A stretch of 30,061 nucleotides of DNA from a virus (IMGVR_UViG_3300014914_000026:1-30061); one strand, 5' to 3'. Numbered from the stretch's first letter, positions 20,803-27,400 are shown. A program made the numbers and translations. The notes: generated by a model from the sequence alone, not told the origin.

Positions 20803-21114
20803 ATGAGCCTCCAGAGGAAGATTATGACTCTTATCGCTCCTATACCTGATCCGACTACAAGAATGGATGTAGCTTCCACTATAAATTATCTGTTTAGCGT
20901 CTATAATACTGGGGTAGTTAATGATGATGAAGTCAAGGATGCTTTATTTGAGGTTTGTAGGGATGTCTTGGAGGCTACTAATCCTGATTTAGGGATGGAG
21001 GAGATTAGGAAGAGAGCGGAGACTTTGGCTAAGGAATTTATGAGTGCTTTTAAGTTGGAGAGTTCTGTGCGGAGGATGATGAGTAGATTTAGGGGTAGAT
21101 TTATGCCTCTTTAG
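20803..21114 (+). CDS. Helical hypothetical protein (103 aa)
   Basis: It starts two bases after the ribbon-helix-helix gene. It is helical throughout: DPTTRMDVASTINYLFSVYN, NDDEVKDALFEVCRDVLEAT, EEIRKRAETLAKEFMSAFKL, and a basic C terminus (VRRMMSRFRGRFMPL). The regular spacing suggests a four-helix bundle. No family is recognised with confidence. Its 3' end overlaps the convergent membrane gene by 14 bases. Confidence 0.7.
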   Translation: MSLQRKIMTLIAPIPDPTTRMDVASTINYLFSVYNTGVVNDDEVKDALFEVCRDVLEATNPDLGMEEIRKRAETLAKEFMSAFKLESSVRRMMSRFRGRFMPL

Positions 21115-21292
21115 ATTTCTTTAGTTTTACTATTGCCTTTATGATTATGTAGAGTAGGATGGATAATATAGTTGGGACTATGATTAGACCTATGATGGGG
21201 AGGAGAACTAGTCCAAACCATCCGAGTTTTATGAGTGGGTATATGAATAGTAGGTAGAGGATGGCGTATATGATGTTTGGGATGTTTATCAT
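21101..21292 (-). CDS. Two-span membrane protein (63 aa)
   Basis: Residues about 5-21 (PNIIYAILYLLFIYPLI) and 26-53 (FGLVLLPIIGLIIVPTILSILLYIII) are strongly hydrophobic, followed by a short basic tail (KAIVKLKKSKEA). It starts four bases after the resolvase gene in a leftward three-gene operon. Its role is unknown; the association with a resolvase is probably only by operon. Confidence 0.65.
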   Translation of the reverse strand: MINIPNIIYAILYLLFIYPLIKLGWFGLVLLPIIGLIIVPTILSILLYIIIKAIVKLKKSKEA

Positions 21293-21296
21293 TTTG

Positions 21297-21608
21297 TTAC
21301 ACCTCTATGAAGGTGTATCTTCCTTTTCTCTTTATAAATACTTTGGTTTTTACTGTGTATTGTCCCTTGAATTGGGCTAAGTCTTTGAATTTTTCTTTTA
21401 GTTTTGAGAGGTCTCTTGGAGCTTCCCTATAGCCCTTAACTTGGACTAACCAGATTTCTTTTGTATCTGGAAAGAAGGCAATGAGGTCTGCTGGGGTTCG
21501 ACTTCTTGAGCTTCTTATGACAAGGTTTGCTCCAAGTTTTTTAAGGTCGTCTTTGGCTCTTAGTTCTATTATGTATCCTTTTTGGTATGATGTTCTTTTT
21601 GGTGTCAT
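21297..21608 (-). CDS. hjc: Holliday junction resolvase, archaeal Hjc type
   Basis: A 103-residue protein. Motifs of the archaeal Hjc nuclease are in order: KGYIIELRAKDDL with E15, VIRSSRSRTPADLIAFF with D41 after the Arg-Ser stretch, and WLVQVKGY with K58. The usual ExK pair reads QxK (Q56, K58), a conservative change of a metal ligand. Length is close to the usual 110-140. Rudiviruses encode such a resolvase, thought to resolve concatemers formed through their terminal repeats. It starts one base after the 155-aa gene, whose end supplies GAGGGAAG as ribosome-binding site. The fold assignment is strong; activity with Gln at position 56 is unproven. Confidence 0.88.
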   Translation of the reverse strand: MTPKRTSYQKGYIIELRAKDDLKKLGANLVIRSSRSRTPADLIAFFPDTKEIWLVQVKGYREAPRDLSKLKEKFKDLAQFKGQYTVKTKVFIKRKGRYTFIEV

Positions 21609-21609
21609 T

Positions 21610-22077
21610 TTATCTTCCCTCTGTTCTTACGTATTTTACTGTGGCTATTCCAAGTGCTCCGAGGGTTCTCATTAGTATGTAGTATGCTAACTTTTGCTTG
21701 GTTTTGAGGTAGTATTTTGAGATGTAGATTTTTTGGTTGTGTAGGTCAAACCATATTGGTATTCTTCCTTTTGTTCTTGAGTATTTACATTTTCCGTGTT
21801 TGTCGTAGCGTGGTTGGGTTAGTATGTAGAGGATTTTGTTGCCTACTTTCTTTTTGCCTATGTAGAATTGTCTGTTGGGGAATCGCTTGTTTAGATTGTT
21901 TGCGTAGTTTATGAGGTCTTGGAGGGTTATTCTTTTGGAGTTTGGCTTGGGGACTAGTCTGAATATTTGGGTGTATCTACCCATTTGACCCTTTCCCTTG
22001 ATCTCTGGGGTGAAGTCAGCCCAGAGTTCGAGGAGGGTGATGCTTCGGTTCTTGCCGTAGGGGATTATCAGCACCAT
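21610..22077 (-). CDS. Basic hypothetical protein (155 aa)
   Basis: A basic protein (many Lys and Arg). The N-terminal 60 residues look mixed alpha/beta; residues 68-90 are strands (RQFYIGKKKVGNKILYILTQ). The C-terminal block has PIWFDLHNQKIYISKYYLKT followed by a helix KLAYYILMRTLGALGIATVK. There is no HUH signature, so I do not call it the rudivirus Rep, although it heads the operon with the resolvase and may act on DNA. It has its own TATA box about 35 bases upstream. The family is not recognised with certainty. Confidence 0.7.
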   Translation of the reverse strand: MVLIIPYGKNRSITLLELWADFTPEIKGKGQMGRYTQIFRLVPKPNSKRITLQDLINYANNLNKRFPNRQFYIGKKKVGNKILYILTQPRYDKHGKCKYSRTKGRIPIWFDLHNQKIYISKYYLKTKQKLAYYILMRTLGALGIATVKYVRTEGR

Positions 22078-22106
22078 TGTAGTCCCATGTAGATTTTTGT
22101 AGATGG

Positions 22107-22119
22107 GGATATTTAAACC
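22107..22119 (-). promoter_or_regulatory. Promoter of the resolvase operon
   Basis: On the minus strand GGTTTAAATATCC lies 30-42 bases upstream of the ATG at 22077, with TTTAAATA as TATA box. The gap 22078-22135 contains nothing else I can identify. Confidence 0.5.
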
Positions 22120-22135
22120 TTATGGTGCTATGGAA

Positions 22136-22981
22136 CTAAAATGAGGGAATTAACTCAATCCACTCTGGCTCCTTATCGATGTAGTCTGGGAGAGCTTTGT
22201 AGAAGTCGAGGAGGGAGCATCCCCACCACCAGTTGTGGAATAGACCCTGATACCAGGGTCTTCCCTGTTTTATGTTGTTTAGGCAGAAGTAAAACCAATG
22301 GGTGGCTACTTGTTCTTTGAATTGCCTTAATGATATGGTTTTTGGGATGTATAACCAATGTGGTTCTGATAGAGCAAGCATGTAGTAATCTTTTGCCAGA
22401 TAGCTTTGGATTCTCTGTCTTGAGCCTTTTATTGGGAATCCTCTTTCTTCGTGATGTTCTATTACCATGATTGGTTTACATTTTTGGATTAGACCGTATG
22501 CTCCATATATGACGTTCTCTTCATGTCCTTCAACATCTATTTTTATTACATGACATTCGTCTATTAGGTCATCTAACCTCCAGACTGGGACTTCTATGGC
22601 TTCTTCTTTTTGGTCTGTTTTTACAAGGTGGCTTTGTGCTCCTTGTTGTATTAGGTAACCTGTTCCTGTGAAGTTTGATACTGCTGTTTCCATTATTTCT
22701 ATGTTTTCAATTTCATTTAGGGCTATGTTTAGTTTTAATACTGCTATGTTTGATGGGTCTGGTTCTATGGCTATGACTTCTTTATAGTATTTTGCCATTC
22801 TAATGGCATACATTCCATCACATGCTCCTACATCTACAAAGATTTTGTTTGGTGAGGCTACTTGTTTTAGTGTTTCTATTACTGTGAGTTCATGCGGTCT
22901 TAGGGGGTCGAGGTCTGAGGGGGTGGGATTATCTGTGGGTATAGCCCATTTAAATCCATCCCAGCTTTTACGGATTTTCAT
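22136..22981 (-). CDS. FkbM-type methyltransferase
   Basis: A 281-residue protein. Motif I IFVDVGACDGMYAIRMAKYY (47-66) binds S-adenosylmethionine; E73 in VIAIEPDPSN is the ribose-binding acid; IKIDVEGHEENVI (about 146-158) is the FkbM hallmark. The last 100 residues are Trp/Tyr rich and not part of the core. FkbM-family enzymes usually O-methylate sugars or small molecules. The start is directly after the stop of the sulfatase-fold gene, so the two are coupled. With two glycosyltransferases elsewhere this suggests methylated glycans on virion or host. The substrate is inferred only. Confidence 0.9.
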   Translation of the reverse strand: MKIRKSWDGFKWAIPTDNPTPSDLDPLRPHELTVIETLKQVASPNKIFVDVGACDGMYAIRMAKYYKEVIAIEPDPSNIAVLKLNIALNEIENIEIMETAVSNFTGTGYLIQQGAQSHLVKTDQKEEAIEVPVWRLDDLIDECHVIKIDVEGHEENVIYGAYGLIQKCKPIMVIEHHEERGFPIKGSRQRIQSYLAKDYYMLALSEPHWLYIPKTISLRQFKEQVATHWFYFCLNNIKQGRPWYQGLFHNWWWGCSLLDFYKALPDYIDKEPEWIELIPSF

Positions 22982-23677
22982 CTATATCTCCACCACAGTA
23001 TAGGGTATGAGTCTTACTTCATATTCGTTGCGGTTGGGTGGGTGAGAGAAGATAGGTGGGTCTTGGGGTCTAAGTGGCTCTCCTAAGCCTTCTCCGTGAT
23101 CCGAGGTGATTATGACTTTACCCTTGAGAAGTGGGAGTATTTGTTTTACGTGGCTTAATACCAGTTTTAGGTTGTCTTCGTAGGCTTTTAGTAGTATGCC
23201 TTTTTTCTTTGCTTCTTTCATTTTCATTATTTTCCATTCGTCTGATGTCATTTTCTTTGGTTTGTCTCTGTAGTATATTGGGATGTCGAGTTTTGTTTTT
23301 CCTATGTAGGGATGGTGTGGTTGTAGGAACCATAGTATTTTTGTTTTGAAGGGTTTTAGTCGGTGTCTATGGTTTTTGATGTAGTTTGTTATGTATTGTG
23401 GGGGTGAAGTTGATAGGTAATAGTCGAATCCTACATCTATTGTTTTTGTGAATTTGTCTTTTCTTAGGAGTGGGAAGGGGTGTCCTGTTACTATTGCTGA
23501 CATGGGGAATTTAGGCATTTTATTGAGGGTTCCTAATGTATTTGATGCGAGGCTTATTCTTGGCTCTACAGGGGATAAGTCCCAGAGTTTTTTGAAGTAA
23601 TCATATCTACAGGCGTCTAAGATTATAAGCCAGTCGCATGGTTCTGAATAGTTTATTGTTGGGATTTGAGAGTTCAT
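22982..23677 (-). CDS. Sulfatase/alkaline-phosphatase-fold protein
   Basis: A 231-residue protein, compact for the superfamily (often above 400). WLIILDACRYDYF (16-28) gives the first metal Asp (D21). ISLASNTLGT (41-50) occupies the place of the nucleophile loop, with Ser or Thr candidates. HHPYIGK (121-127) is typical of the family, and VIITSDHGEGLGEP (188-201) with D193/H194 gives the other metal ligands. H212 lies near the end. Relatives hydrolyse sulfate or phosphate esters or transfer phosphoglycerol or phosphoethanolamine to glycans. It has no signal peptide or membrane span, so it should act inside the cell. Its coupling to the FkbM gene supports a sugar-modifying role. Confidence 0.8.
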   Translation of the reverse strand: MNSQIPTINYSEPCDWLIILDACRYDYFKKLWDLSPVEPRISLASNTLGTLNKMPKFPMSAIVTGHPFPLLRKDKFTKTIDVGFDYYLSTSPPQYITNYIKNHRHRLKPFKTKILWFLQPHHPYIGKTKLDIPIYYRDKPKKMTSDEWKIMKMKEAKKKGILLKAYEDNLKLVLSHVKQILPLLKGKVIITSDHGEGLGEPLRPQDPPIFSHPPNRNEYEVRLIPYTVVEI

Positions 23678-23686
23678 TTTTGCTTG

Positions 23687-23965
23687 TTATAGTTTTTCTG
23701 TTCTCTTGAGTAGGATGAGTATGCCTTCGTTTGCCCTTTTTACGCCGTCGCTGACTTCACTTAGATGGTTTCTCATTTCATCTATTCCTTTTTTGATCTT
23801 TTCTAAACATTCGGTTGTTTGATTTAGTCTATCTACCATCATTGAAAGAAGTAGGATGTCGAGACCTTTTGGATCATTCTTTTTTATCTCTAAATAGCTT
23901 TTGACAATTTGTGCTACGCTTGGGGCTACATTCCCCAATATTTCGGCTATACCCTCAAGGCTCAT
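23687..23965 (-). CDS. Coiled-coil hypothetical protein (92 aa)
   Basis: The N-terminal third (IAEILGNVAPSVAQIVKSYL) is a hydrophobic helix, then a short break (KNDPKGLD), then a long heptad-like helix from about 36 to the end (LNQTTECLEKIKKGIDEMRN, LSEVSDGVKRANEGILILLK). It looks like an oligomerising coiled coil. On the minus strand GCTTTAAAAG lies about 35-45 bases upstream, a possible promoter inside the end of the preceding gene. It ends nine bases before the sulfatase-fold gene. Function unknown. Confidence 0.65.
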   Translation of the reverse strand: MSLEGIAEILGNVAPSVAQIVKSYLEIKKNDPKGLDILLLSMMVDRLNQTTECLEKIKKGIDEMRNHLSEVSDGVKRANEGILILLKRTEKL

Positions 23966-23984
23966 GGTCTCAGCCCTATGCTCA

Positions 23985-24533
23985 TTATTTAGAAGCCCTT
24001 TTAAAGCTTTTATCCATGCTGGATAGAAGGGTGGGTTGTTGTGGTTTTAGGGAGGTGGGGAAGAATAAACCTCTTTTGGGGCTGAAGATTAGTCCTTGCT
24101 CTTTAAGTTTTCTTACGGCTCTGGTTATGGTTTCTGTTTTTGCCTCTACTGGATACATGGTTCTGAAGCCTTTAACTATTTGTTCATAGCTTATTGGGTG
24201 TCCCCATCTTTTACATAGTGTTATTATGGTTTTATAGACTAGTTTTTCTATTCCTTTTAGGTGTTTTGATAGTTCTTGGTAGTCTATCATTGAGGTGTCT
24301 ATTTTTTCTCTTAGGGTGTCTTCGAGTAGTTGTATTCTTTGTCTTTGTTTGTCTATTATTTTCATGTATTGTGCTACTTGGTTTTGGAGGAATCGTATGA
24401 ATTCGTCTTTGCTATGGGGTATGTTGGGGGGTTGTTTGTCGAAGGGTATTAATAGGTATTTTTGATGGCATTTTGGACATATCAGGAAGTTCTGGGTTTG
24501 GGCTAATGGTTCTTTACAGTTTGGACAGCTCAT
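23985..24533 (-). CDS. Zinc-ribbon, coiled-coil and winged-helix regulator
   Basis: A 182-residue protein in three parts. CPNC (3-6) and CPKC (19-22) form an N-terminal zinc ribbon. Residues about 40-85 make a coiled coil (FIRFLQNQVAQYMKIIDKQR, QRIQLLEDTL). Residues about 95-165 are a winged helix (VYKTIITLCKRWG, SYEQIVKGFR, TETITRAVRKLKEQGLIFSP, RGLFF). This is the layout of a DNA-binding regulator with a dimerising middle. It overlaps the small upstream gene by ATGA. It probably controls viral or host genes; targets are unknown. Confidence 0.8.
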   Translation of the reverse strand: MSCPNCKEPLAQTQNFLICPKCHQKYLLIPFDKQPPNIPHSKDEFIRFLQNQVAQYMKIIDKQRQRIQLLEDTLREKIDTSMIDYQELSKHLKGIEKLVYKTIITLCKRWGHPISYEQIVKGFRTMYPVEAKTETITRAVRKLKEQGLIFSPKRGLFFPTSLKPQQPTLLSSMDKSFKRASK

Positions 24534-24685
24534 ATTTCTTCACCGTTTAGACATATATTGGAGTTTAGCATGGGGCATTTTTTCCCTGTTATGTCGTTTT
24601 GCTCTAAGCATATTATTTTGTTGTCTTTTATTGCTACTTTAACGTATCTCTCTTTATATTTACACCACATATAGATGTCTCTCAT
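24530..24685 (-). CDS. Small Cys-containing protein (51 aa)
   Basis: ATG at 24685 follows GGAGGAATAG, which is the 3' end of the preceding gene, and the stop overlaps the next start as ATGA. Cys residues at 8, 26, 37 and 45 (MWCKYK, IICLEQ, KKCPML, NICLNG) could bind one metal. The perfect operon fit supports it. It resembles the 56-aa protein at 28081-28251 in its WCK / CP / C pattern, but no family is named. Confidence 0.65.
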   Translation of the reverse strand: MRDIYMWCKYKERYVKVAIKDNKIICLEQNDITGKKCPMLNSNICLNGEEI

Positions 24686-24691
24686 GCTTTT

Positions 24692-24952
24692 CTATTCCTC
24701 CTTTGATTTTATTCCTTTTTTGAGGCAATGGTATTCTTGTAGTAGTCTGTTGTATCTTTTGTTCCAGTAGTCGAGTGTTTCATTTATCTCTCTTATTAGG
24801 CTCTCTATGTCATCTATGCTTATAAAGTGAGTGTTTACTTCTCCGTATGTTATAAGGTATTCGTTTAGACATTCGTCGCAGAGGGGGTCTATGTGAGTTA
24901 TGTCGAGAACTAACCATTTTGCTTGTTTTTGATGACAGTTTGAGCATAGCAT
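24692..24952 (-). CDS. Zinc-binding protein (86 aa)
   Basis: CSNC (3-6) and CDEC (25-28) make a zinc ribbon in the first 30 residues. The rest is a long helix (DDIESLIREINETLDYWNKR, YNRLLQEYHCLKKGIKSKEE) that may dimerise. It starts three bases after the stop of the ribbon-helix-helix gene. Zinc-ribbon plus helix proteins recur in this part of the genome, suggesting a related set of adaptors or regulators. Confidence 0.7.
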   Translation of the reverse strand: MLCSNCHQKQAKWLVLDITHIDPLCDECLNEYLITYGEVNTHFISIDDIESLIREINETLDYWNKRYNRLLQEYHCLKKGIKSKEE

Positions 24953-24955
24953 TTT

Positions 24956-25126
24956 TTATTCCTCCAGTTCATCTTTATGCCTCTCAAGGTATTCTTTTAG
25001 AGCCTCTGTTATAACGATGTGTAGCTTCTTTGTTGGTGATATATATCGCTTTTTGATGAGTTCCCATAGCTTAACGTAGATGTCGTAGGGGATGGGGACA
25101 TGGATTTTAATCTTCCTTTCTTTCAT
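24956..25126 (-). CDS. Ribbon-helix-helix repressor (56 aa)
   Basis: The peptide begins with a basic strand (ERKIKIHVPIP), then helix A (YDIYVKLWELIKKRY), a turn (ISPTKK) and helix B (LHIVITEALKEYLERHKDEL): a clear ribbon-helix-helix layout. The SIRV repressor SvtR is of the same size and fold. It is the first gene of the long leftward run to 22136 and lies behind an ITR-type promoter, so it may repress its own operon. The stop is followed by AAAAATG of the zinc protein, with GGAGGAA as ribosome-binding site. Confidence 0.78.
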   Translation of the reverse strand: MKERKIKIHVPIPYDIYVKLWELIKKRYISPTKKLHIVITEALKEYLERHKDELEE

Positions 25127-25157
25127 CTCGCATCGTTGTATTATAGTGGTTTTGGGG

Positions 25158-25172
25158 TTTATAAGCCTTATG
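25158..25172 (-). promoter_or_regulatory. Promoter of the regulator operon
   Basis: On the minus strand CATAAGGCTTATAAACC, with TATA box CTTATAAA, lies 32-46 bases upstream of the ATG at 25126. It shares the AAGGCTTA core of the ITR promoters. The divergent gene at 25238 has its own weaker TATA (CATATATT, 25207-25214), about 24-31 bases before its ATG, implying an almost leaderless transcript. Confidence 0.6.
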
Positions 25173-25237
25173 TTGATGGGGGCTTTTGAGCTTGGGGGGG
25201 AAAAGCCATATATTGGAGTCCGCCTAAGAAATTATCG

Positions 25238-25816
25238 ATGAGCATAGAGAAGGCGAAGATGGATGTCATTGACTTCCTCATATCAGCTCTTAGGGATTCT
25301 ATTGAAGAGTTAAATAACGCTATAGGGAGACTCGAAGATATGATAGAGAAAACCAAACCCCAAAATAGGACTAGTCCTTCTCCCGAAACTCCTCAGCCGA
25401 TGTCTGGGCGTAATATCGAAGAGAAGATGACTGAGACCAGAACCGAGGAGGCTGAGGAGCGGGAAGAGATCATCCCTCCCGAAACCTCCCAACCAAGGAT
25501 TAGTCCTCTTGCGGAGGAGCCTATGACTGAGACAAGGCATTATGAGGTTGGGGGGCGGGAGAGGGATTATTGGGAGTGTGAGGAGAAGATGATCCTGTTT
25601 AGAGTTTTGGATTACATTAATAAGAACCAGTTTGCTTCTATCTCTGATATAACAAGAAACTTCTTTGATTTGAATAGGAATTGGTTGGCTGGTTTTTTGA
25701 GTGGTTTGTATGCTTGTGGGCTTGTTGCTTTGAGAGGGACTGCCACTCATAAGTTGTATTCTTTGACTTTGGAGGGAATTGATTATTTAAAGAGGATGAA
25801 GGGGGTGGAAGATTGA
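25238..25816 (+). CDS. Coiled-coil and winged-helix protein (192 aa)
   Basis: Residues 1-40 form a coiled coil (VIDFLISALRDSIEELNNAI, GRLEDMIEKT). Residues about 40-105 are a Pro, Glu and Thr-rich linker with two similar segments (SPSPETPQPMSG, EEKMTETRTEE then IIPPETSQPRIS, EEPMTETRHYE), an internal duplication. Residues about 115-190 are a winged helix (FRVLDYINKNQFASISDI, NRNWLAGFLSGLYACGLVAL, HKLYSLTLEGIDYLKRM). The architecture suits a dimeric regulator with a flexible tether. It is divergent from the ribbon-helix-helix operon. Confidence 0.78.
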   Translation: MSIEKAKMDVIDFLISALRDSIEELNNAIGRLEDMIEKTKPQNRTSPSPETPQPMSGRNIEEKMTETRTEEAEEREEIIPPETSQPRISPLAEEPMTETRHYEVGGRERDYWECEEKMILFRVLDYINKNQFASISDITRNFFDLNRNWLAGFLSGLYACGLVALRGTATHKLYSLTLEGIDYLKRMKGVED

Positions 25817-25911
25817 GAGGAGTCTTATTTTGGCTTTTTTTGGATGCCATTTTGATTTTGCTTATGATTTATTTAATTTGTAGCTTATTTAGAAGAGGTA
25901 AGTTTAAGTAA
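25813..25911 (+). CDS. Tiny membrane peptide (32 aa), TTG start
   Basis: TTG at 25813 overlaps the TGA of the preceding gene and follows GGGGGTGGAAGA. The frame encodes a single hydrophobic segment (GVLFWLFLDAILILLMIYLI) and a basic tail (RRGKFK). Operon position and a clear span support it; the unusual start and small size leave doubt. Confidence 0.4.
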   Translation: MRGVLFWLFLDAILILLMIYLICSLFRRGKFK

Positions 25912-25923
25912 GGGTGGTTTTTT

Positions 25924-26178
25924 ATGGGTAGCATGTATTTTAATGTTAAAAGGAGGAGTATCTTGATTTTTGATGAGAAGACTGGGCGTTTACAATTTTT
26001 AAGGGGTGTTTTAAAGAGTGCTGAGAGGGATGAGTGTATAATTAGGGTTGTTTTGGAGCTTTATTTTATTGATGAGGAAGCAAGTAAGAAGGCTCTTGAA
26101 TATTTGAAGAGGAATCTTGAGAAGTGGTGTGGGGTTTCCCTAAGACCTCCTGAAGCCACCTCTCATAATTCTGAATGA
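25924..26178 (+). CDS. Hypothetical protein (84 aa)
   Basis: The ATG is preceded by AAGGGTGG. The first half alternates strands (MYFNVKRRSILIFDEKTGRL), followed by strands and a helix (ECIIRVVLELYFIDEEASKK, ALEYLKRNLEKWCG). It overlaps the convergent zinc protein by 113 bases, so the last 37 codons lie in a double-coding stretch. It is probably real, given the ribosome-binding site and operon spacing, but no function is visible. Confidence 0.55.
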   Translation: MGSMYFNVKRRSILIFDEKTGRLQFLRGVLKSAERDECIIRVVLELYFIDEEASKKALEYLKRNLEKWCGVSLRPPEATSHNSE

Positions 26179-26344
26179 CTTTATCCGCTTCTTTTAGTAG
26201 GTCTATGTATAGGGGGTTGGGTGCTTTACATTGAGGACACTTTATTAGTCTTCTGGAATAGACAGCCCTACATCTGGGACATGCTATGAGGTAGAGTAGT
26301 TCCCATGCGGTTTTGAACTCCTCGTTGTCTGAAATCGTCTTCAT
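26066..26344 (-). CDS. Zinc-ribbon protein (92 aa)
   Basis: CPRC (22-25) and CPQC (36-39) form a zinc ribbon (IACPRCRAVYSRRLIKCPQC). Residues about 45-68 are a helix (YIDLLKEADKVIQNYERWLQ). The last 20 residues are polar and may be disordered, and lie in the overlap with the plus-strand gene. An N-terminal helix precedes the ribbon. Zinc ribbons of this type bind nucleic acid or proteins; the role is not known. Confidence 0.65.
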   Translation of the reverse strand: MKTISDNEEFKTAWELLYLIACPRCRAVYSRRLIKCPQCKAPNPLYIDLLKEADKVIQNYERWLQEVLGKPHTTSQDSSSNIQEPSYLLPHQ

Positions 26345-26390
26345 TTTTCCATGTCTGGTTAATGATCACTTTGTATATATATGTTTCTAT

Positions 26391-27008
26391 TTAGAGTTGA
26401 AAGGGTGCTAAGGCGTATATTCTGGTTCTTCTCCCACCCTTATGGGAGCTTGGTTTTGTTCTGACCAGTCGGACTAATTTCTTTTCGATTAGTTGATGAA
26501 TGATTCGATGGGCTGTTGAGTAGGGAATTCCAGTTTTATTGGAAATGTCCTCAATTGAGGCTTCTTTAAGCTCTATGAGGGTTTTTATAACTTTTCTAAT
26601 GTTTGGCCTGAAGAGGAGTTTGAAGACATAGGCTATGTCGCTTGGAGAGTATTTTTCAAAAATTAATAATAGGGTTGAGATTAGAGTTGGGTCGATTGGA
26701 CTGTATATGACATAGTTTTGTGGTTGCTCTCTGACATTTTTTATTGTCAGTTCAGTTGGGTAGTATTTATACTTCTCTCTATGACCAATTATGATTTTTT
26801 CTCTCCATAGTTCACCTTTCTCAACAAGGTAGTTTAGGACTCCTGAAAGTGTTGATTTGGTTACTCTGATTTTATTAATTTTTAATGCTGTCAGTATTTC
26901 GTTGAAGGTGCGTCCTTCCTTTCCCCAGTCTGAGGTCATTAAAGTTCTTATGGCATCTGATACTGTATTATTTGGAGAAATAATGGGGTATATGTTTTGT
27001 TCCTCCAT
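26391..27008 (-). CDS. Double winged-helix transcription regulator
   Basis: A 205-residue protein with two winged-helix units. The first is about 12-85 (TVSDAIRTLMTSDWG, RTFNEILTALKINKI, TKSTLSGVLNYLVEKGELWR). The second is about 128-200 (FRPNIRKVIKTLIELKEASI, EDISNKTGIPYSTAHRIIHQ, LIEKKLVRLVRT, RRTRIYAL), the latter of TrmB/MarR-like style. Two different DNA-binding units in one chain suggest a regulator contacting two half-sites. It starts three bases after the stop of the 69-aa winged-helix gene, so the two are co-transcribed from the promoter at 27245. Confidence 0.82.
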   Translation of the reverse strand: MEEQNIYPIISPNNTVSDAIRTLMTSDWGKEGRTFNEILTALKINKIRVTKSTLSGVLNYLVEKGELWREKIIIGHREKYKYYPTELTIKNVREQPQNYVIYSPIDPTLISTLLLIFEKYSPSDIAYVFKLLFRPNIRKVIKTLIELKEASIEDISNKTGIPYSTAHRIIHQLIEKKLVRLVRTKPSSHKGGRRTRIYALAPFQL

Positions 27009-27011
27009 GTT

Positions 27012-27221
27012 TTACACCTTGTAGAATTTTCCGTCTTTCTCTTCTACTAAGCCAGCTAATCTGAATTGCTTTATGTATTCTTTGACTCTCCTTGGAGACA
27101 GCCCTATCTTCCATCCTGCGAGTGCTTCCAGTTTCTCCAGGGTGATTCCGTCTTTAGGTATGAGGTCTAAGAGCATCCGCATATACACCTGTCTTATCCG
27201 TGCTCCTCCCTTGGCGGACAT
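27012..27221 (-). CDS. Winged-helix regulator (69 aa)
   Basis: The start at ATG 27221 fits the TATA box at 27245-27256; an upstream in-frame ATG at 27353 would read through promoter and operator-like repeats and is rejected. The protein is one winged helix: ARIRQVYMRMLLDLIPKDGI, TLEKLEALAGWKIGLSPRRV, KEYIKQFRLAGLVEEKDGKF. It leads the operon with the 205-aa regulator. Two direct repeats upstream (27311 and 27332) are candidate operators for one of these proteins. Confidence 0.75.
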   Translation of the reverse strand: MSAKGGARIRQVYMRMLLDLIPKDGITLEKLEALAGWKIGLSPRRVKEYIKQFRLAGLVEEKDGKFYKV

Positions 27222-27244
27222 CCCATGAGTTGTGGGGGAGTGAG

Positions 27245-27256
27245 AGTATATAAATG
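27245..27256 (-). promoter_or_regulatory. Promoter of the 69-aa regulator gene
   Basis: On the minus strand CATTTATATACT lies 24-35 bases upstream of the ATG at 27221, which implies a leaderless or nearly leaderless transcript. The region 27257-27391 upstream holds A/T-rich repeats and no gene. Confidence 0.6.
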
Positions 27257-27306
27257 TAACTGTGAGTGTGTGTAAGAGTCCCCTGTATAATATATTATAT
27301 ACCCAA

Positions 27307-27344
27307 GTTTTGTAATACAATAAAAGGTTATTGTAATACAAAAC
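27307..27344. repeat. Paired operator-like repeats
   Basis: TGTAATACAA occurs at 27311-27320 and again at 27332-27341, 21 bases apart, which puts both on the same face of the helix. Each is a near palindrome (TTGTAATACAA). The pair is also part of a larger inverted arrangement, GTTTTGTAATACAATAA against TTATTGTAATACAAAAC with one mismatch. The site lies 50-100 bases upstream of the promoter at 27245. A regulator binding site is inferred. Confidence 0.6.
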
Positions 27345-27371
27345 TTCGTTCATTCAAATTTATGGGGGGAC

Positions 27372-27400
27372 ACTTATACACATATTCATACTTATACACA
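27372..27400. repeat. Short direct repeat ACTTATACACA
   Basis: ACTTATACACA is at 27372-27382 and 27390-27400, 18 bases apart. The second copy runs into the stop codon of the 154-aa gene. It may be a second operator type or a chance A/T-rich repeat; too little to decide. Confidence 0.4.

Noticed and set aside
21610-22077. Rudivirus HUH Rep candidate
   Set aside because: No His-hydrophobic-His motif with a downstream Tyr helix in the correct order; left as a hypothetical protein.
23131-23349. Plus-strand hydrophobic frame rich in Leu and Cys
   Set aside because: It is antisense to the sulfatase-fold gene in its conserved middle part and has no start signals.
27222-27353. N-terminal extension of the 69-aa winged-helix protein
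   Set aside because: It crosses the promoter and operator-like repeats, and the residues do not look like folded protein.
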